NCBI GenBank assembly: GCA_028583685.1
Contig: JAMXIF010000224.1
Location: 925,448 to 989,447, forward strand
Source: Petaurus breviceps papuanus
Lineage: Eukaryota > Chordata > Mammalia > Diprotodontia > Petauridae
Length of the DNA stretch: 64,000 bases
Reading direction: 5' to 3'
In this document: positions 1 through 10,689 of the stretch, piece after piece
How the letters are laid out: every line of letters begins with the position of its first letter
How positions within the stretch are numbered: the first letter of the stretch is position 1
Position numbers and translations under genes: made by a program
Notes under the pieces: generated by a model
Database searches by the model: none
Seen by the model: the letters and a program-made list of their open reading frames with translations, nothing else
Told to the model about the DNA's origin: nothing

Positions 1-187
1 TAGAAGCAATACTTTTTTACGATCTTTATTTTTCTTGAGGGTTTTTTTTTGGTCTGTGTTATCTTTAACAACATGATTAATATGGAAATGTTTTGCATGA
101 CCACATATATAACCTATAGCAAATTACTTGCCTTCTCAATGAGGGAGATAGTGAGGGAGGGAAAAATAAAATACTAAATAATTTTTT
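1..187. other. AT-rich sequence, nothing recognised
   Basis: The stretch is A/T-rich with short homopolymers. No repeat, splice-phased exon or open frame can be supported. Confidence 0.5.
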
Positions 188-312
188 TTAAGACAACACC
201 CTCATTTTACAGGTGAAAAAACTGAGGCACAGAGAGGTTACATAATATACAGCTAGTTCTTGAAGTGGGGTTTGAACCCAGGTTTTCCTGATGCTAAGTT
301 CTGCCTTCCATC
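188..312 (-). repeat. MIR SINE
   Basis: Antisense core 'attttacaggtgaaaaaact', 'gaggcacagagaggtta' and 'gggtttgaacccaggttttcctg' are in the MIR order. Confidence 0.8.
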
Positions 313-319
313 CTGAGCT

Positions 320-950
320 AAGCCTTGAAAAAAAATACAGGGATTCTAGGAAGCAGAGGTGAGGAGCGAGTGTACCCCAGGCACGGGACGCTGGAGGCAG
401 CCTGTACAAAACCATGGAAACCCATGGTACCACACCTGCGGAGAGGCCCAAAGGCCAGTGTGGGTGGAACAGGCTGGGAGCAAGGAACAGAAAGCCTAGT
501 GAGACAAGACAAGCCAGACTGTGAAAGACTTTAAAAACTGGAGGAGTCTGGGGCATCTAGGTGGCACAGTGAGTAGAGTGCTGGCCCTGGAGTCAGGAGG
601 ACCTGAGTTCGGATCCAGCCTCAGACACTTAACACACACATACAAAAAAACCTAGCCGTGTGACCTTGGACAAGTTACTTAACCCCAATTGCCCTCCAAA
701 ATTAAAAAAATAAATAAATTTTTTTTAAAATACTGGAGGAGTCTGGATTCATCCCAGAGGGACAAGGAGAAACTGTGGTTTCATGAGCAAGTGAGGGCTC
801 AGTGTGAACTGTGATTCATTTGGTGATGTCCATTTGGCAGTTGTGTGGAGACAGGTGGGAGAAGGGAGGGCCTGGTTGCCAGAGGACCAACAGCCCAGGC
901 TAGAGGGAAGGAGAGCCTGAATCAGAGGGCTGGCTGTGAAAGACAATTCC
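320..950 (-). repeat. L2 LINE fragment, split by a SINE
   Basis: 'ccagactgtgaaagacttta', '..gaggagtctggattc' and 'atttggcagttgtgtggag' follow the antisense L2 3' UTR order. The tRNA SINE at 552-731 interrupts it, and the L2 text resumes exactly at the duplicated target site. Confidence 0.6.
552..731 (+). repeat. tRNA-derived marsupial SINE with perfect 15-bp TSD
   Basis: The body carries 'aggtggcacagtgagtagag' (A box), 'ggacctgagttcggatccag' (B box region) and a tail of A-rich repeats. The target duplication ACTGGAGGAGTCTGG is present at 537-551 and 732-746 without mismatch, so the insertion is comparatively recent. Confidence 0.9.
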
Positions 951-1129
951 ACATTAACAGAACTGTTGGAGTATACTCCCACCTTCATCTACATCAAATA
1001 AATTATGTACCATGAATGAATAAGTTAAAAAAAAAAAGAATTCTGTCTAATTACATCTTAAACCTGTATTTCATCAATGCATAAACTATTCAAAAATAAG
1101 ATCAGGCTGATAAAATCTGAACTTACTTA

Positions 1130-1370
1130 TTCCTAGAATCGACACATCCAAGAATTAGAAAGGACCTTCAAAATGAACTGCCTGACTTGCCAAAACTCTC
1201 TAAAACATCCCCAACAAAAGGTGATCAGACCTGAGCTTGGCAGGGAACTCACGAATCCCCCAAGGAAGTTCTTCAAACTGTTCAATGGCTCTAATTGTTC
1301 ATGTCATTCCTTCTATTGACTTTTTATTCTGTGGTCCTAGCTCTTCCCTCCGGAGACAGACAGAATTCAG
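1130..1370 (-). repeat. L3/CR1 LINE 3' end
   Basis: 'agggaactcacgaatccccc' and 'ctgttcaatggctctaattgtt' followed by a lysine/serine-free UTR text match the antisense CR1/L3 3' region ('ggacagctctaattgttag'). The copy is old and diverged. Confidence 0.55.
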
Positions 1371-1374
1371 TTCA

Positions 1375-1560
1375 ACTAATCCCTCTACAACACCCACTGT
1401 GAAGGTGCTACAAATACAAAGATAAAGCTCGATCTCAGGAAACTTAGCACTTATGGGGGGAAGGGAGGAATGAAGCATGAAGCATGCTCACAAATAATTA
1501 CAGTACAAGTTAAAATATGATATAACTTGAGAGGAAGACCTTTATCTCTCCTGGATGGAC
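1375..1560 (-). repeat. L2 3' end, diverged
   Basis: 'tgtgaaggtgctacaaatac' then 'aaagataaagctcgatctcagga' resembles the antisense L2 tail (caaggtgctgggaatacaaagacaa type). Confidence 0.4.
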
Positions 1561-3009
1561 AGGGGTTCAGTCTTGTGAAACTTCTTCATAATAAATACTT
1601 TCCATAGTTCACTTGGCTTTCACCCTGCAAGTCACGTTGAGGACCTTTAATTTGGCTCCCTTCTAGGGTATCAGAATTAGCAAAATTCTGTCACCAGGTC
1701 CTTCTCCCCGCTGAGAATGGAATGTGAGTAGCTGAGAACAGGACCGACTGCCTTCTCCCCACCTCCTGCCCTTAAATGTTCATGCTAATGCTCCCTCCCT
1801 TCTCATTTTTCAGCCTCCTTAGGTCCCACTACTATTTCTTAACTCTACCTTGGCCATACAAAAGGATGGCACACTCTGGATTTCACCATTACTTCCATGA
1901 TCAAAAATTCAAACATCTTATCATTCCACCTCCTTCTATTTTAACCCCTCCTAAAAAAACATCTTCCTCCTCATCATGGCCTCCAATATCCACAACCCTC
2001 AATACCTTCCCAAGCCATTACCCCTGCTCTGACTTCATATTTCTCCAACAACCCTCTACTTTACCAATTCAATTCCACATTGAGCTCTACTCCAGAATCC
2101 CTTTTCCCTTTCTAGCACCAATCACCCCTTGCCAAAACCCAGTCCTAAGCAGCATAAGACATGCAATTGCCTTGTGTGGAGGCCCAGTTGAGGTCACGTA
2201 GCATCAGTTTGTGGTCAACCCAGTATAGCTATAACTTCCTGTAGCCTGGGCAACTGGTTCCCTATCTCCCTCCCCACAGAAGCTATTCCAAAACTTTTCT
2301 TCTCTCAAGCCTCCCACACCCTTACTTCACTGACATAATTAAGGCTGTTCAACATGAGCTCTCTTTTCTCTCCTCTCCATTTCAGAATGGCCTGACATCT
2401 TCCCCTCTCTCTTCCTTCTCTCTAGCCTCTGCTAACAAAATGACCCTTCTTCACACCAAAGCCACCTCTCCATATGCTCCTGTGGCCATCACTTCTCATA
2501 GTCACCAACATATGACTTCCTCCATCACACCCTTCTCCAGTCCCCATCCTCTCCCAGTCTCCTGGTTTCTTTTTTATTGCTTTCAAGCATGCAAAAGTTT
2601 CCCACATCCTGAATAACACTAGTCCGTCCCCTCATCCTCCGTTTCTCCGCCAGACTTCTAGAAAACGCTGCTTATCCTCATGGCTTGCACATGCTGAGCC
2701 CTCTGAAGTCTGGCTTCTGCTCTCATCATTCCACTAAACAGCTGTCCTCCACCTCACCGATGATCCCTAGTTGCAGATCTCGTGGTCTTGTCTCATTCTC
2801 CATCTCTCTGCAGCCTTTGACACGGCTAATGATCCTCTCGTCAGGAATGCTGTCTTTTCTCTGGCTTTTCATGGCGCCGCTCTCTCCTGCTTCTCCTTCT
2901 CCTCATTCTCATTCTCCATTGCTGATTCACCTCATGTGCTACGTACCCTAACTGTGGCTGTGCCCCAAGGGCTGCCCTCCTTGCTATGTATTCCTTAAGT
3001 ATGAATACA

Positions 3010-3105
3010 AGGAATGTATGAGAGAGAGAGATCTAGATGTGTATGTATGTATATTGTATGTTGTTTACACACCGCCATACATACATATACATACATACAT
3101 ACACA
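3010..3105. repeat. (GA)n, (GTAT)n and (TACA)n microsatellite
   Basis: Alternating 'gagagagaga', 'gtatgtatgtat' and 'catacatacatacat' blocks lie inside the L2. Confidence 0.9.
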
Positions 3106-3357
3106 CAACATCTCCCCTGAGTTTCTTTCTCACATCACCAACTCCTCTTGGACATGTCAAACTGGATGTCCCAGAGATCCATCAAATACAACGTGTCTGA
3201 AATAAAACCCATCATCTTTTCCCCCAAACTCACTTCTCTTCCAAAGCTCCCTCTTCCTGTTGAAGGCGCCATCATCCTGCCAGTCTCCTGGGCTTGTAAC
3301 TCTGCAGTATGCTCAGATCCTCCTTCTCCCTCACTCCACAATTCCTTTGCTGTGGTT

Positions 3358-3608
3358 ATTATTCAGTCATTTTTAGTTGTGTCCAACTCTTTGTGACCCC
3401 ATTTGGGGTGTTCTTGGCAAAGATTCTGGTGTGGCTTGTCATGACTTCTCCAGCTCATTTTACAGATGAGGAAACTTAGCAGAGAGCGTTAAATGACTTA
3501 CCCAGGGTCACAGAATTAGTAGGTGTCTGAGGTCAGATCTGAGCTCAGAAAGATGAGTCTTCCTGACTCCAGGCCCAGCACTCTATCCACCCGGCCACCA
3601 AGCTGCCC
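3358..3608 (-). repeat. Mar1-type SINE
   Basis: The antisense order is complete: 'cagtcatttttagttgtgtc', 'ctttgtgaccccatttgggg', 'ctccagctcattttacagat', 'gagtcttcctgactccaggc' and 'ctctatccacccggccacc'. It is inserted in the L2 3' UTR. Confidence 0.88.
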
Positions 3609-3869
3609 CTATCACCTGCTAAATCTTGCCATTTCTACTCCCCACCCAATACATCTGGAATCTGGAGCCTTCTCTCCCACAGGGTAGTCACCACTTTAGA
3701 AACTCATCACCTCTTGCCAAAACTGCTGCCTCAGAGTCTCCCCCTCCCCACTCCATCCTCCACACAGCCGTCAAAGGAATCTTTCCATAAGGGCATCTCT
3801 GACCATGTCACTCTCCTACTCAGTAACCTCTGGCAGCTCCTTACCATCTCTAAGTTATTACATAAAGGC

Positions 3870-4160
3870 CTCTTTTAAAAGCCCTTCACAGTCTGAAATG
3901 GAGGATGAGAAAAAGAGTCTACTCCAGGCATCTGGGATGGCTTGAGCAAAGACACAGAGATAGAAGAGGCCAGGACAAGGCAAGAAACAGAATAGAGCAC
4001 TCTTGCTAGAAAACAGGGTATGTGAAAAGGAACGGGAAGATAAGATTGGACAGTTTGGAACCAGATTGCTAAAGGCCTCTCACCGCCCAGATCAGGAACT
4101 TCTACTTTATCTTGCAGACAACAGGGCCATGACATGACCGGTGCAGTGTGTTAGGAAGCT
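3870..4160 (-). repeat. L2 LINE fragment
   Basis: 'aggcatctgggatggcttga', 'aaggcctctcaccgcccaga' and 'aacagggccatgacatgacc' follow the antisense L2 UTR text ('ccattgg..gagtgacatgat'). 4160-4500 shows no further match. Confidence 0.5.
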
Positions 4161-4499
4161 GAGTTGGGCAGGTCAAGAAGGATGAACTGGAGGAGATGTA
4201 AACCAGATGCAGGAAGATGGGCTATAGGAAAGGTGAACGACAGGAAAACCAAGAGCAGGAAGGAGATGGCAGGGGTGACGCCACTGAGGAGAGCTCAGAG
4301 AAGTGATGAGCCGGGCAGAGATGCCCAGGAGGAGCTGCCCAGTGGGCAGGACAGAGCCTCGGCACTGGCAGGATCTCCTCCTCAGCTTCTTCCGTCCTGG
4401 AGCCTAGGTATCCATGTAGCACAAGTCATTCTCATGCAATCATGTCGTCCTCAAGCGGGAAAAGTATGTTCTCATCTCAGCCATTAATAAAAATACGGA

Positions 4500-4915
4500 T
4501 CTGAATAGGGAAGGGACAGACTCCCGTGCTGCACCATTAAAGACTCCATTTCTTCAGACTGACATGGATCCATTAGCTGGTCATCCTAACAGTACTAAAC
4601 TGCCAACTGTAACATCATGTAGCCCACATATTTCCATCTTGTTCACAAGCACAGAATGAGAGACCTAGTCAAATGACTTGCTAAAATTAAAATATATTAT
4701 ATCTATTGCATCCCTTTCTTCCAATTATCCAGTTTAAAAGAGTATGACTTGTTCTTCATGAACCCATAATGACTCCTGGTGATCACCAAACCTCTTTCTA
4801 AGCACTTGCAAATCAGAATTTTAACAACACATTCTAGAATCTTTCCTAGAATCAAGCTTACCGGTCTACAATATGGACAATTTACCTTCTTCTCCTTCTA
4901 TCCTGAACTGCTAGT
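4500..4915 (-). repeat. L3/CR1 LINE fragment
   Basis: 'cacatatttccatcttgttc', 'gagagacctagtcaaatgac', 'ttcatgaacccataatgact' and 'aagcttaccggtctacaata' are in the order of the antisense CR1/L3 reverse transcriptase region. Confidence 0.75.
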
Positions 4916-5300
4916 CTATCATTTAAACTAAATAACATGTTTAGGGGATAATTACATCGTGAAAGCAACATAAAATAATCATACAAAGGATGAAATCTAC
5001 ACTGTTACAGGGAATGAGACTCACTAACTCCATTGTCAGAAGATCTTCATAAAACCACATTTTTCAGTTCACGTTCATCTTTGTTCTGTGACCCCCACTA
5101 GTTACTTTGAAATACGTTAGCATTGTAAAATGAACAGCATTCACCTCAATCAGAAGGTGAAGAAAGCATCTTGAGATTCTAATTCCAATTACCTAAGTTC
5201 CTTAAATAGAAAGTTTTTCAGAAGTTAGAATAATATAGAAGCCCTTTATGCTGTGAAGGAAAAATTAAAAGTGTCAAATGCACAATTTCACACTGTAGAA
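4916..5300. other. Intron, nothing recognised
   Basis: A/T-rich sequence with no repeat core or exon signal that I can support. Confidence 0.4.
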
Positions 5301-5540
5301 AATACATTTTTTTTTGGCCTGGACTTGTGATTTAGCTCTTTGAGGAACACCCAGTGTGTTTTGGAACATTGCCTTTTAACTGAGGCAGGCCAACCATTTT
5401 TCTATAACTTAGAGGGACACCTCAGCCATGGAAAGGCTAAGTCATTTGCTGAGGGTCAGAGAGTTGGTATGTACTAAAAGCAGATCTTGAGCCCAGGTCT
5501 TTCCAATTCCAAGGTTAGCTCCCTATTTCCTAGTCCAGCC
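5300..5540 (-). repeat. MIR-like SINE (marsupial variant)
   Basis: 'ggcctggacttgtgatttag' at one end and 'gctgagggtcagagagttgg', 'gagcccaggtctttccaatt' at the other match the long MIR relative seen again at 63640-63860. Confidence 0.55.
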
Positions 5541-5989
5541 TGGGTCTCCAAATTCCTAGAGCCTGTTTATGTTTCAATTTATTCCACTGCTGCTCACAAG
5601 CCCTTGTTTGCCTGTGAACCTCCCCTAAACCACTAGAATTAACTGCAAGACATCACACCAATGCAAAGGGATATTTACTTAAAATAGAATACAAGGTATA
5701 GAGTAGGAAATATAAATTACCCAAACTTCTAGAGAATGTAGGTGGTGAGTCTTTGGCTTCCCATACTGGCTTATTAGCCCTGCATTGGAATCCGGAAGAA
5801 CAGAAAAAATATGTTTGTAAATCCCTTCTCTCTGTGTCTGTATCCACCCATCCCCCAGGTGCTCTATCAGAACGTGGAAGCAACCCCAGAAAGTAGGGGG
5901 GGGGGAGAGAAGGGATGTCAGCAATCCACCCAGTGACCAAACCCAGGGAGGAAGGGAATAAGCATTTATAGAATGCAAACACTGGGCTA

Positions 5990-6052
5990 TCATACACACA
6001 CACACACACACATATTTTATATATATATATATGTACATAGTTGTTTACATTG

Positions 6053-6086
<34 letters not shown>

Positions 6087-6087
6087 C
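5990..6087. repeat. (CA)n and (TA)n microsatellites
   Basis: Runs of 'acacacacacacac' and 'tatatatatatatata' are separated by a short spacer. Confidence 0.95.
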
Positions 6088-6099
6088 AAATAATAATCT

Positions 6100-6860
6100 C
6101 ATTTGGTGGAGCTTCAAGGTTTGAAAGACATTCATTCCACCACAGCATTAGCTCTCTGAAGCACTGACTGCCAACAGCTTCTCAGGACAGGAATCACAGC
6201 CAGAAGAATGCCTGAAGCCAGAGCTTCCCAGCAAGAAAAGAAGAAAGCCTCTTCTGGGGGAATTACATGAGCTGCAGGGCAGCTTTCAGGCTCTGTCCCC
6301 CTCTTTTTCCTATTGCTGTTACCCTTCTTGAACCTTCCAAGGTACGTCCCTTCCCCAAGTGCTGTCACTCGGCTTCTGGCCAAGCACTCTACAATTGCCC
6401 CCATGCCACCAGAGTCTGGGCTGGGGGAGCGCCATCACCTGCAGAACTTTGCGCAGGCTTGTGGGGGATGTCATTCCCAATGAGAATGCATTACCCCTGC
6501 AATAAGAAAACTGAACCACGTTTCACCAGAAAGGAATTGAACACTGACGCTGCCAAGGTCTGAGATTTCAGGATCATGAATCTGCCTTCTGCACCAAGAT
6601 GCAGATCTAATATTCACTGGAGTGTGGCAGTGACCCTGGATTCTCCAGAGCCACCCCCACAGAACACGAGCTCTAGTGGCCTGGACACTTCTGGGAAGTC
6701 TCTGCTTCGAGAGCTCAGGAGAAGGAGAACTCGCTGCCCCCAAGGCCACCCACCACTCTTCGGAATGCCGCTAAGGGGGACAGAGGCATCTTCCTTATTA
6801 TCCACATCGAAATTTGCCTTTTGCAGCTTTTTCATGCTGTTCCCCATTCTGCCAAGAATA
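6100..6860. other. Intron block without recognisable repeats
   Basis: About 760 bp have balanced composition and overlapping open frames of 60-103 codons on both strands. None of these frames resembles the missing C-terminal ENTHD1 exons or another family I know. No splice-phased exon could be supported. Confidence 0.4.
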
Positions 6861-6864
6861 ACTT

Positions 6865-8140
6865 CAAATCCTTCTTCCTTGTGGTAACCTTTCTAACTCC
6901 CTAAAACACTGAGCAATGAGACCCTAATTTTTTCTCTCCTCTGAGCTAAACAAACTGGATTCTTCCCAACTGATCTCATGTGGCCAAACCTCCAGGGTTT
7001 CACCATCTCCATTACCCTTCTCTGGATGCTCTCTCACATACTGAGGTCCTTCCTTAAATGTGACAAAGAAAACGGAATACAGTCCCCCAGATTTGGCCTG
7101 TTCAGGGCAATGTATAGCAGGCTTCTCAGCTCCCTAGGCCTGGACTCTAGGCCTCCCTTATACCACCAGAATATGAGGGCATTAGATTTTGTGATTTCCA
7201 AACTACATGACACATTCACATTGAGCTTGAAGGCCACTAAAACCCCCAGATCTTTTTCAGATGTAGTCATATATATCATACCACCATTGTCTTTGGTGTA
7301 GGCAAACACCAAAGGGCTTTTGTAAGGTTGATTTTTAATCCAAATATAATACTCAGGATTTATCCCTATAAAAATTCATACTACTGGACTCCCCTTGGTC
7401 AAGGAGCCTGTCTCCATCTTTTTTGGATCCTGCCAGGCTTTTACTTTGTTAATGCTCCCTCCAAGCTTTGTGTTGGCTTCAAATTTAATAAGCATGTTAT
7501 CAACACTTTTATCCAAGTTGTTGATAAGAACATTGAAGGTTACAAGACTAAGGACAAATTCCTGGAGTACTCCACCTCGAAACCTCCTTCCAAAGCTGAC
7601 ACCCAGCCATCCAGTCAGTCCCAAACCCACCTACCTGTGCCATTGCCTAGCCTGCATGTCTCCATGTCTTCCACAACAACAGCATGAAAGACTTTGTCAT
7701 GAAAATCTCTGTGAACTACATCTAGAATCCTCTTCTCATCTACCAGTCTAGGAACCCTACACAAAAAGGAAATGAGGTTTGTGGGGTATGGGCAGTTCTT
7801 GAAGAAGCCATGCAGACTCTCAGATCACCATTTCCTCCTCCACCATCTGTCCCTTTAAAAGGGATATTAAATGGCTTGCCCAGGATTCAGAAGGGATTCC
7901 AGAAGTTTTCTTGGAACTGAAGTCAAGTTCACCCGTCTAGAGTTGGCAGATTCCACCCTCTTCCCTTGTTTGAAAACAGGACCATAGGTCCCATGTCTCT
8001 TCCCCATGATCTTCCAGAGACAGGGGTTCAGCAATCACACCCACCACTTTCTTTAGCACCCTGGGCTCTAGTTCACCTAAGCCTGGGTAGCTTGGTCCTC
8101 TCTTAACATTTCCCTACTTACACTGAGTAGTATAAGTAGG
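6865..8140 (-). repeat. L3/CR1 LINE with RT remnant
   Basis: The minus strand at 7630-7376 still reads LINNLDKSVDNMLIKFEANTKLGG, close to the CR1/L3 reverse transcriptase block INDLD..I...LSKFADDTKLGG. The 3' UTR of the same element reads on to 6865 ('cccccagatctttttcagat'), and earlier coding text reaches about 8130 ('cccttgtttgaaaacaggac', 'gtcttctgggac'-like). The second D of the FADDT catalytic box is N-T here, so the copy is inactive. It is ancient. Confidence 0.8.
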
Positions 8141-8880
8141 AACTCCCTATGAGCCATGCTGGTTCTGTCCTATTTAGTCCAAGGACCCCTCTCCTTGACA
8201 GAGAAAAAAAGACATATATAAGAGTTTGGAGCAGTGCCTTCTCTTTACTTCCATTATGCCTCTCCCAAGAAGCTGCCCCAGACCTTCCTTGATCCACTCG
8301 ACCTGAACCCCTGCTTTTCCCTTCTAGAGATTAAAGCAAATAACTCTTTGGCTACAGCTAGCAGCCCCACCAGACTCACTCCTGCTGGGCTCCAGAGATA
8401 CCTGCACTGTGTCTGCATGACCAGAACTATCCTTCCCCTTTGAACTCATTCTCCATTACAAGTTCTTGCTTCCTTCTTCTGCCCAGACCTTTTTAAAATC
8501 TAAATTGGTCAGTGAGTTTCCTGCACATCTACAACGACCTCTTCAGAGAGCTCCTTTTTTCTCAGTAGAATTGTTTCTGTCTTCAGATTTCAAATTGCTT
8601 TGAAGAGTCATATTTTCTAGGGATTTCTGCATAGACATGGCAAATGAGAGGCCAATCTCCTTTGGAGATCAAAGGAAGAGACGACTAAACTCCCTCTATA
8701 GTTAAATTATATAATATAAATTTCAGTTTCTGGGAAAAAATCAACCATTCCAAGCACCATTTCCTTTTTTTTTTTTTGAAAATGGAATTCCCAAAGGTGC
8801 CTTGCTTACACTTTGTTATTCAGCACTCCACTAATAGGTTAAAATAAGTGAAGTCAGAAGTGGAAAAGATCTAGACAATT
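8140..8880. other. Intron, nothing recognised
   Basis: No repeat family or exon is supported. The stretch includes a T-rich run near 8765. Confidence 0.35.
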
Positions 8881-9005
8881 ACAGTTGGATGACCCTGGGT
8901 AAGTCCCATGGCCCCTCCATATCTCGGATGCACAATGAAGGGGATGCACTCAATGGCCTGCAAGGTTCTTCCCACTCTAACCCTATGATCCCACATGAAG
9001 ATGGA
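8880..9005 (+). repeat. MIR SINE
   Basis: 'gatgaccctgggtaagtccc', 'atctcggatgcacaatgaag' and 'ccactctaaccctatgatcc' fit the MIR 3' half just downstream of the ENTHD1 third coding exon. Confidence 0.65.
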
Positions 9006-9085
9006 AAAGTATTCATTTTCCAGCAACTATCTGGTTTATTCCTCAGCAGCCAGACAGTTCTCTATGGGTTTGTCTCAAGACTTAC

Positions 9086-9204
9086 TTCTGCTGATTTCCA
9101 AGTGTTTATTTTGAGTGGTAGTGTTTCCTGGGACACTGCACTTCTGCTCGGCATATGGATACAATTGCTCTGTTCTGGCCTCAATTCTGTCTTGGAAGTA
9201 CTTT
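9086..9204 (-). CDS. ENTHD1: ENTHD1 third coding exon
   Basis: The acceptor TCATTGACAG|AAAGT and the donor GCAGAA|GTAAGT (consensus) frame a 119-bp exon. Two bases complete Lys197, 39 codons follow, and the exon ends in phase 0. The product runs STSKTELRPEQS and then SQETLPLKINTWKSAE. That last block is nearly identical to my recollection of human ENTHD1 (SQETLPLKINTWKSTE), and the spacing from RLH in the previous exon is the same. The region is outside the ENTH domain, and no function is assigned to it. Its conservation in an otherwise disordered tail suggests a short linear motif. Exons for the rest of the roughly 600-residue protein are not seen at 1-9085 and should lie further left. Confidence 0.88.
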
Positions 9205-9639
9205 CTGTCAATGAAAGACACCTAATTATTTTGGTGAAAAGAAAGGATGATTTAACACAAATGTTGTATTTCTTAATCACACTGAAAAATGCTTCTGAAA
9301 CCTCATTGGGTCCACTGACGCTATCACCACTGGCCAATGGCTACCAGTGAATACTAATAGTTTAATAGCTCTTGGTGATCATTGGCAAACTCAAACAGAT
9401 TTTAAAAATTCACCCCATCCTTCTGTTCTTACCTGTAGTTCCCATCAACACTTCTATAGCCTCAGAATTTGAAACATCTCATCCTTTTAAAACAAAATAG
9501 GATATATGGAAATATAAGAAAATAGAATTTGAAAATTATTCAAATGGATTTCTGGCCAATAAGGGATGACATTAGTCCCCCTTCCCCCATAATTATATCT
9601 ACTTGTATTTGTAATAAACTGTATTATAACATTATGAGT

Positions 9640-9880
9640 TCTGTAAACCATAAAGGGAAAAAACGGGAATTTTTAGACCATTTGGTAAGAAAACAGCAAC
9701 TAGTGAGATACGCTGAAGGAGAAATGGAATACAAGATGTCATCAAGAAATTATATGAAAAACAGAAATTCTATGGCAGGAAGAGGATATGGGCTGGTGAT
9801 GTGATGAGGACAAAGAATGACAGGACAGCCAAAGTCCTTCACTGATACTTATCAATTTTCAGAAGAAAGTGAAGGTGGCC
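9640..9880 (+). repeat. Possible RTE-type LINE fragment
   Basis: A plus-strand reading contains YGRKRIWAGDVMRTKNDRTA, similar to the RWAGHVMR..D.R ending of RTE-clade ORF2 proteins. The copy is short and diverged. Confidence 0.4.
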
Positions 9881-9949
9881 TTCACACTTAGCATGGTCCC
9901 TCCGAGGCAAAATTATAGGACCGCCCAGATAAAAGCATCAGGGGATCAT

Positions 9950-10140
9950 GGGAAGATAGACGTTGAGTGGGCCGTTAGAGGCCACTGAGTACCTCGATGG
10001 ACTTGCTGGTCCCTCAATACCCTAATTTTCCAGATGAGGAAATGGAGGCCCAGAGAAATGCAGTGATTTCCACAGCGGCATCCAGTTAGTGAGGGTCATC
10101 CTGACTCCTAGTTCAGGACTTCATCCATCTCACCACACTA
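9950..10140 (-). repeat. MIR SINE
   Basis: 'attttccagatgaggaaatg', 'gaggcccagagaaatgcagt' and 'tcctgactcctagttcagg' fit antisense MIR. Confidence 0.8.
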
Positions 10141-10344
10141 GGGGGGATATGTGAATGGGTTGCGATCTATGGGGTTGGAGGAAATTTCCAAATCAATGAG
10201 ACCACGCATCTGTGTGATCATCTGAAAAAGGAGAAAAATAAAATACACTCCTTCTCTGATGGGAAATGAACAAAATATGAAGATGAGATTCTTTTGGAAT
10301 TCTTATAGAGACTGAAGATCTCTAAGTTCTTACACAAGCACATC

Positions 10345-10620
10345 ATTCTTCCTATAATGTCAATTGTCAATCACATATTCTATGCCTGGCACTCTGTGGG
10401 GTGCATTGGGGAGACTGAAGGAAGTGTCAGACTTGGACCTTATCTCCAAGGCACTACAGTCTGGACACAGAGACAAAATTACCTCAAATCAACAATTAGA
10501 GAAGACGTAGGTGCAAAACTGCATGGTTATAAAGGATGGCAGAAAAAGGCAGCACCATCTGAAAAGGCTATTGCATAAGGTGGTATTTTTGCAGACCCCT
10601 GAAACAGCTATAAAACATGG
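10345..10620 (-). repeat. L2 3' end
   Basis: 'tatgcctggcactctgtggg', 'gtgcattggggagactgaag' and 'ctccaaggcactacagtct' resemble the antisense L2 tail. Confidence 0.5.
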
Positions 10621-10689
10621 AGAAAGCCAAGGCAAGGGGGGAGGAGAAACACTCTCAGAGGCAGGCCATTGAAAACGATTAAACAGTAG

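Larger units (their letters stand above)
1745..3885 (+). repeat. L2 LINE, long copy with RT remnant
   Basis: The plus strand keeps L2 text for about 2 kb. At 2800-2980 an open frame reads AAFDTANDPLV and further on TVAVPQG, the L2 reverse transcriptase FDT..D and GVPQG motifs. The 3' UTR follows at 3110-3340 and 3610-3885 ('accatgtcactctcctactc', 'tacataaaggcctcttttaa'). A TGTA-type microsatellite (3010-3105) and a Mar1 SINE (3358-3608) lie inside it. The 141-codon frame at 1776-2201 is part of this element or of its flank, not a gene. Confidence 0.75.

Noticed and set aside
551-640. tRNA gene
   Set aside because: The A and B boxes belong to a tRNA-derived SINE with an A-rich tail and target duplications. 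No cloverleaf with a functional anticodon arm is evident.
1776-2201. 141-codon open frame
   Set aside because: It lies in pyrimidine-rich L2 text, and the product is low-complexity Pro/Ser/Phe.
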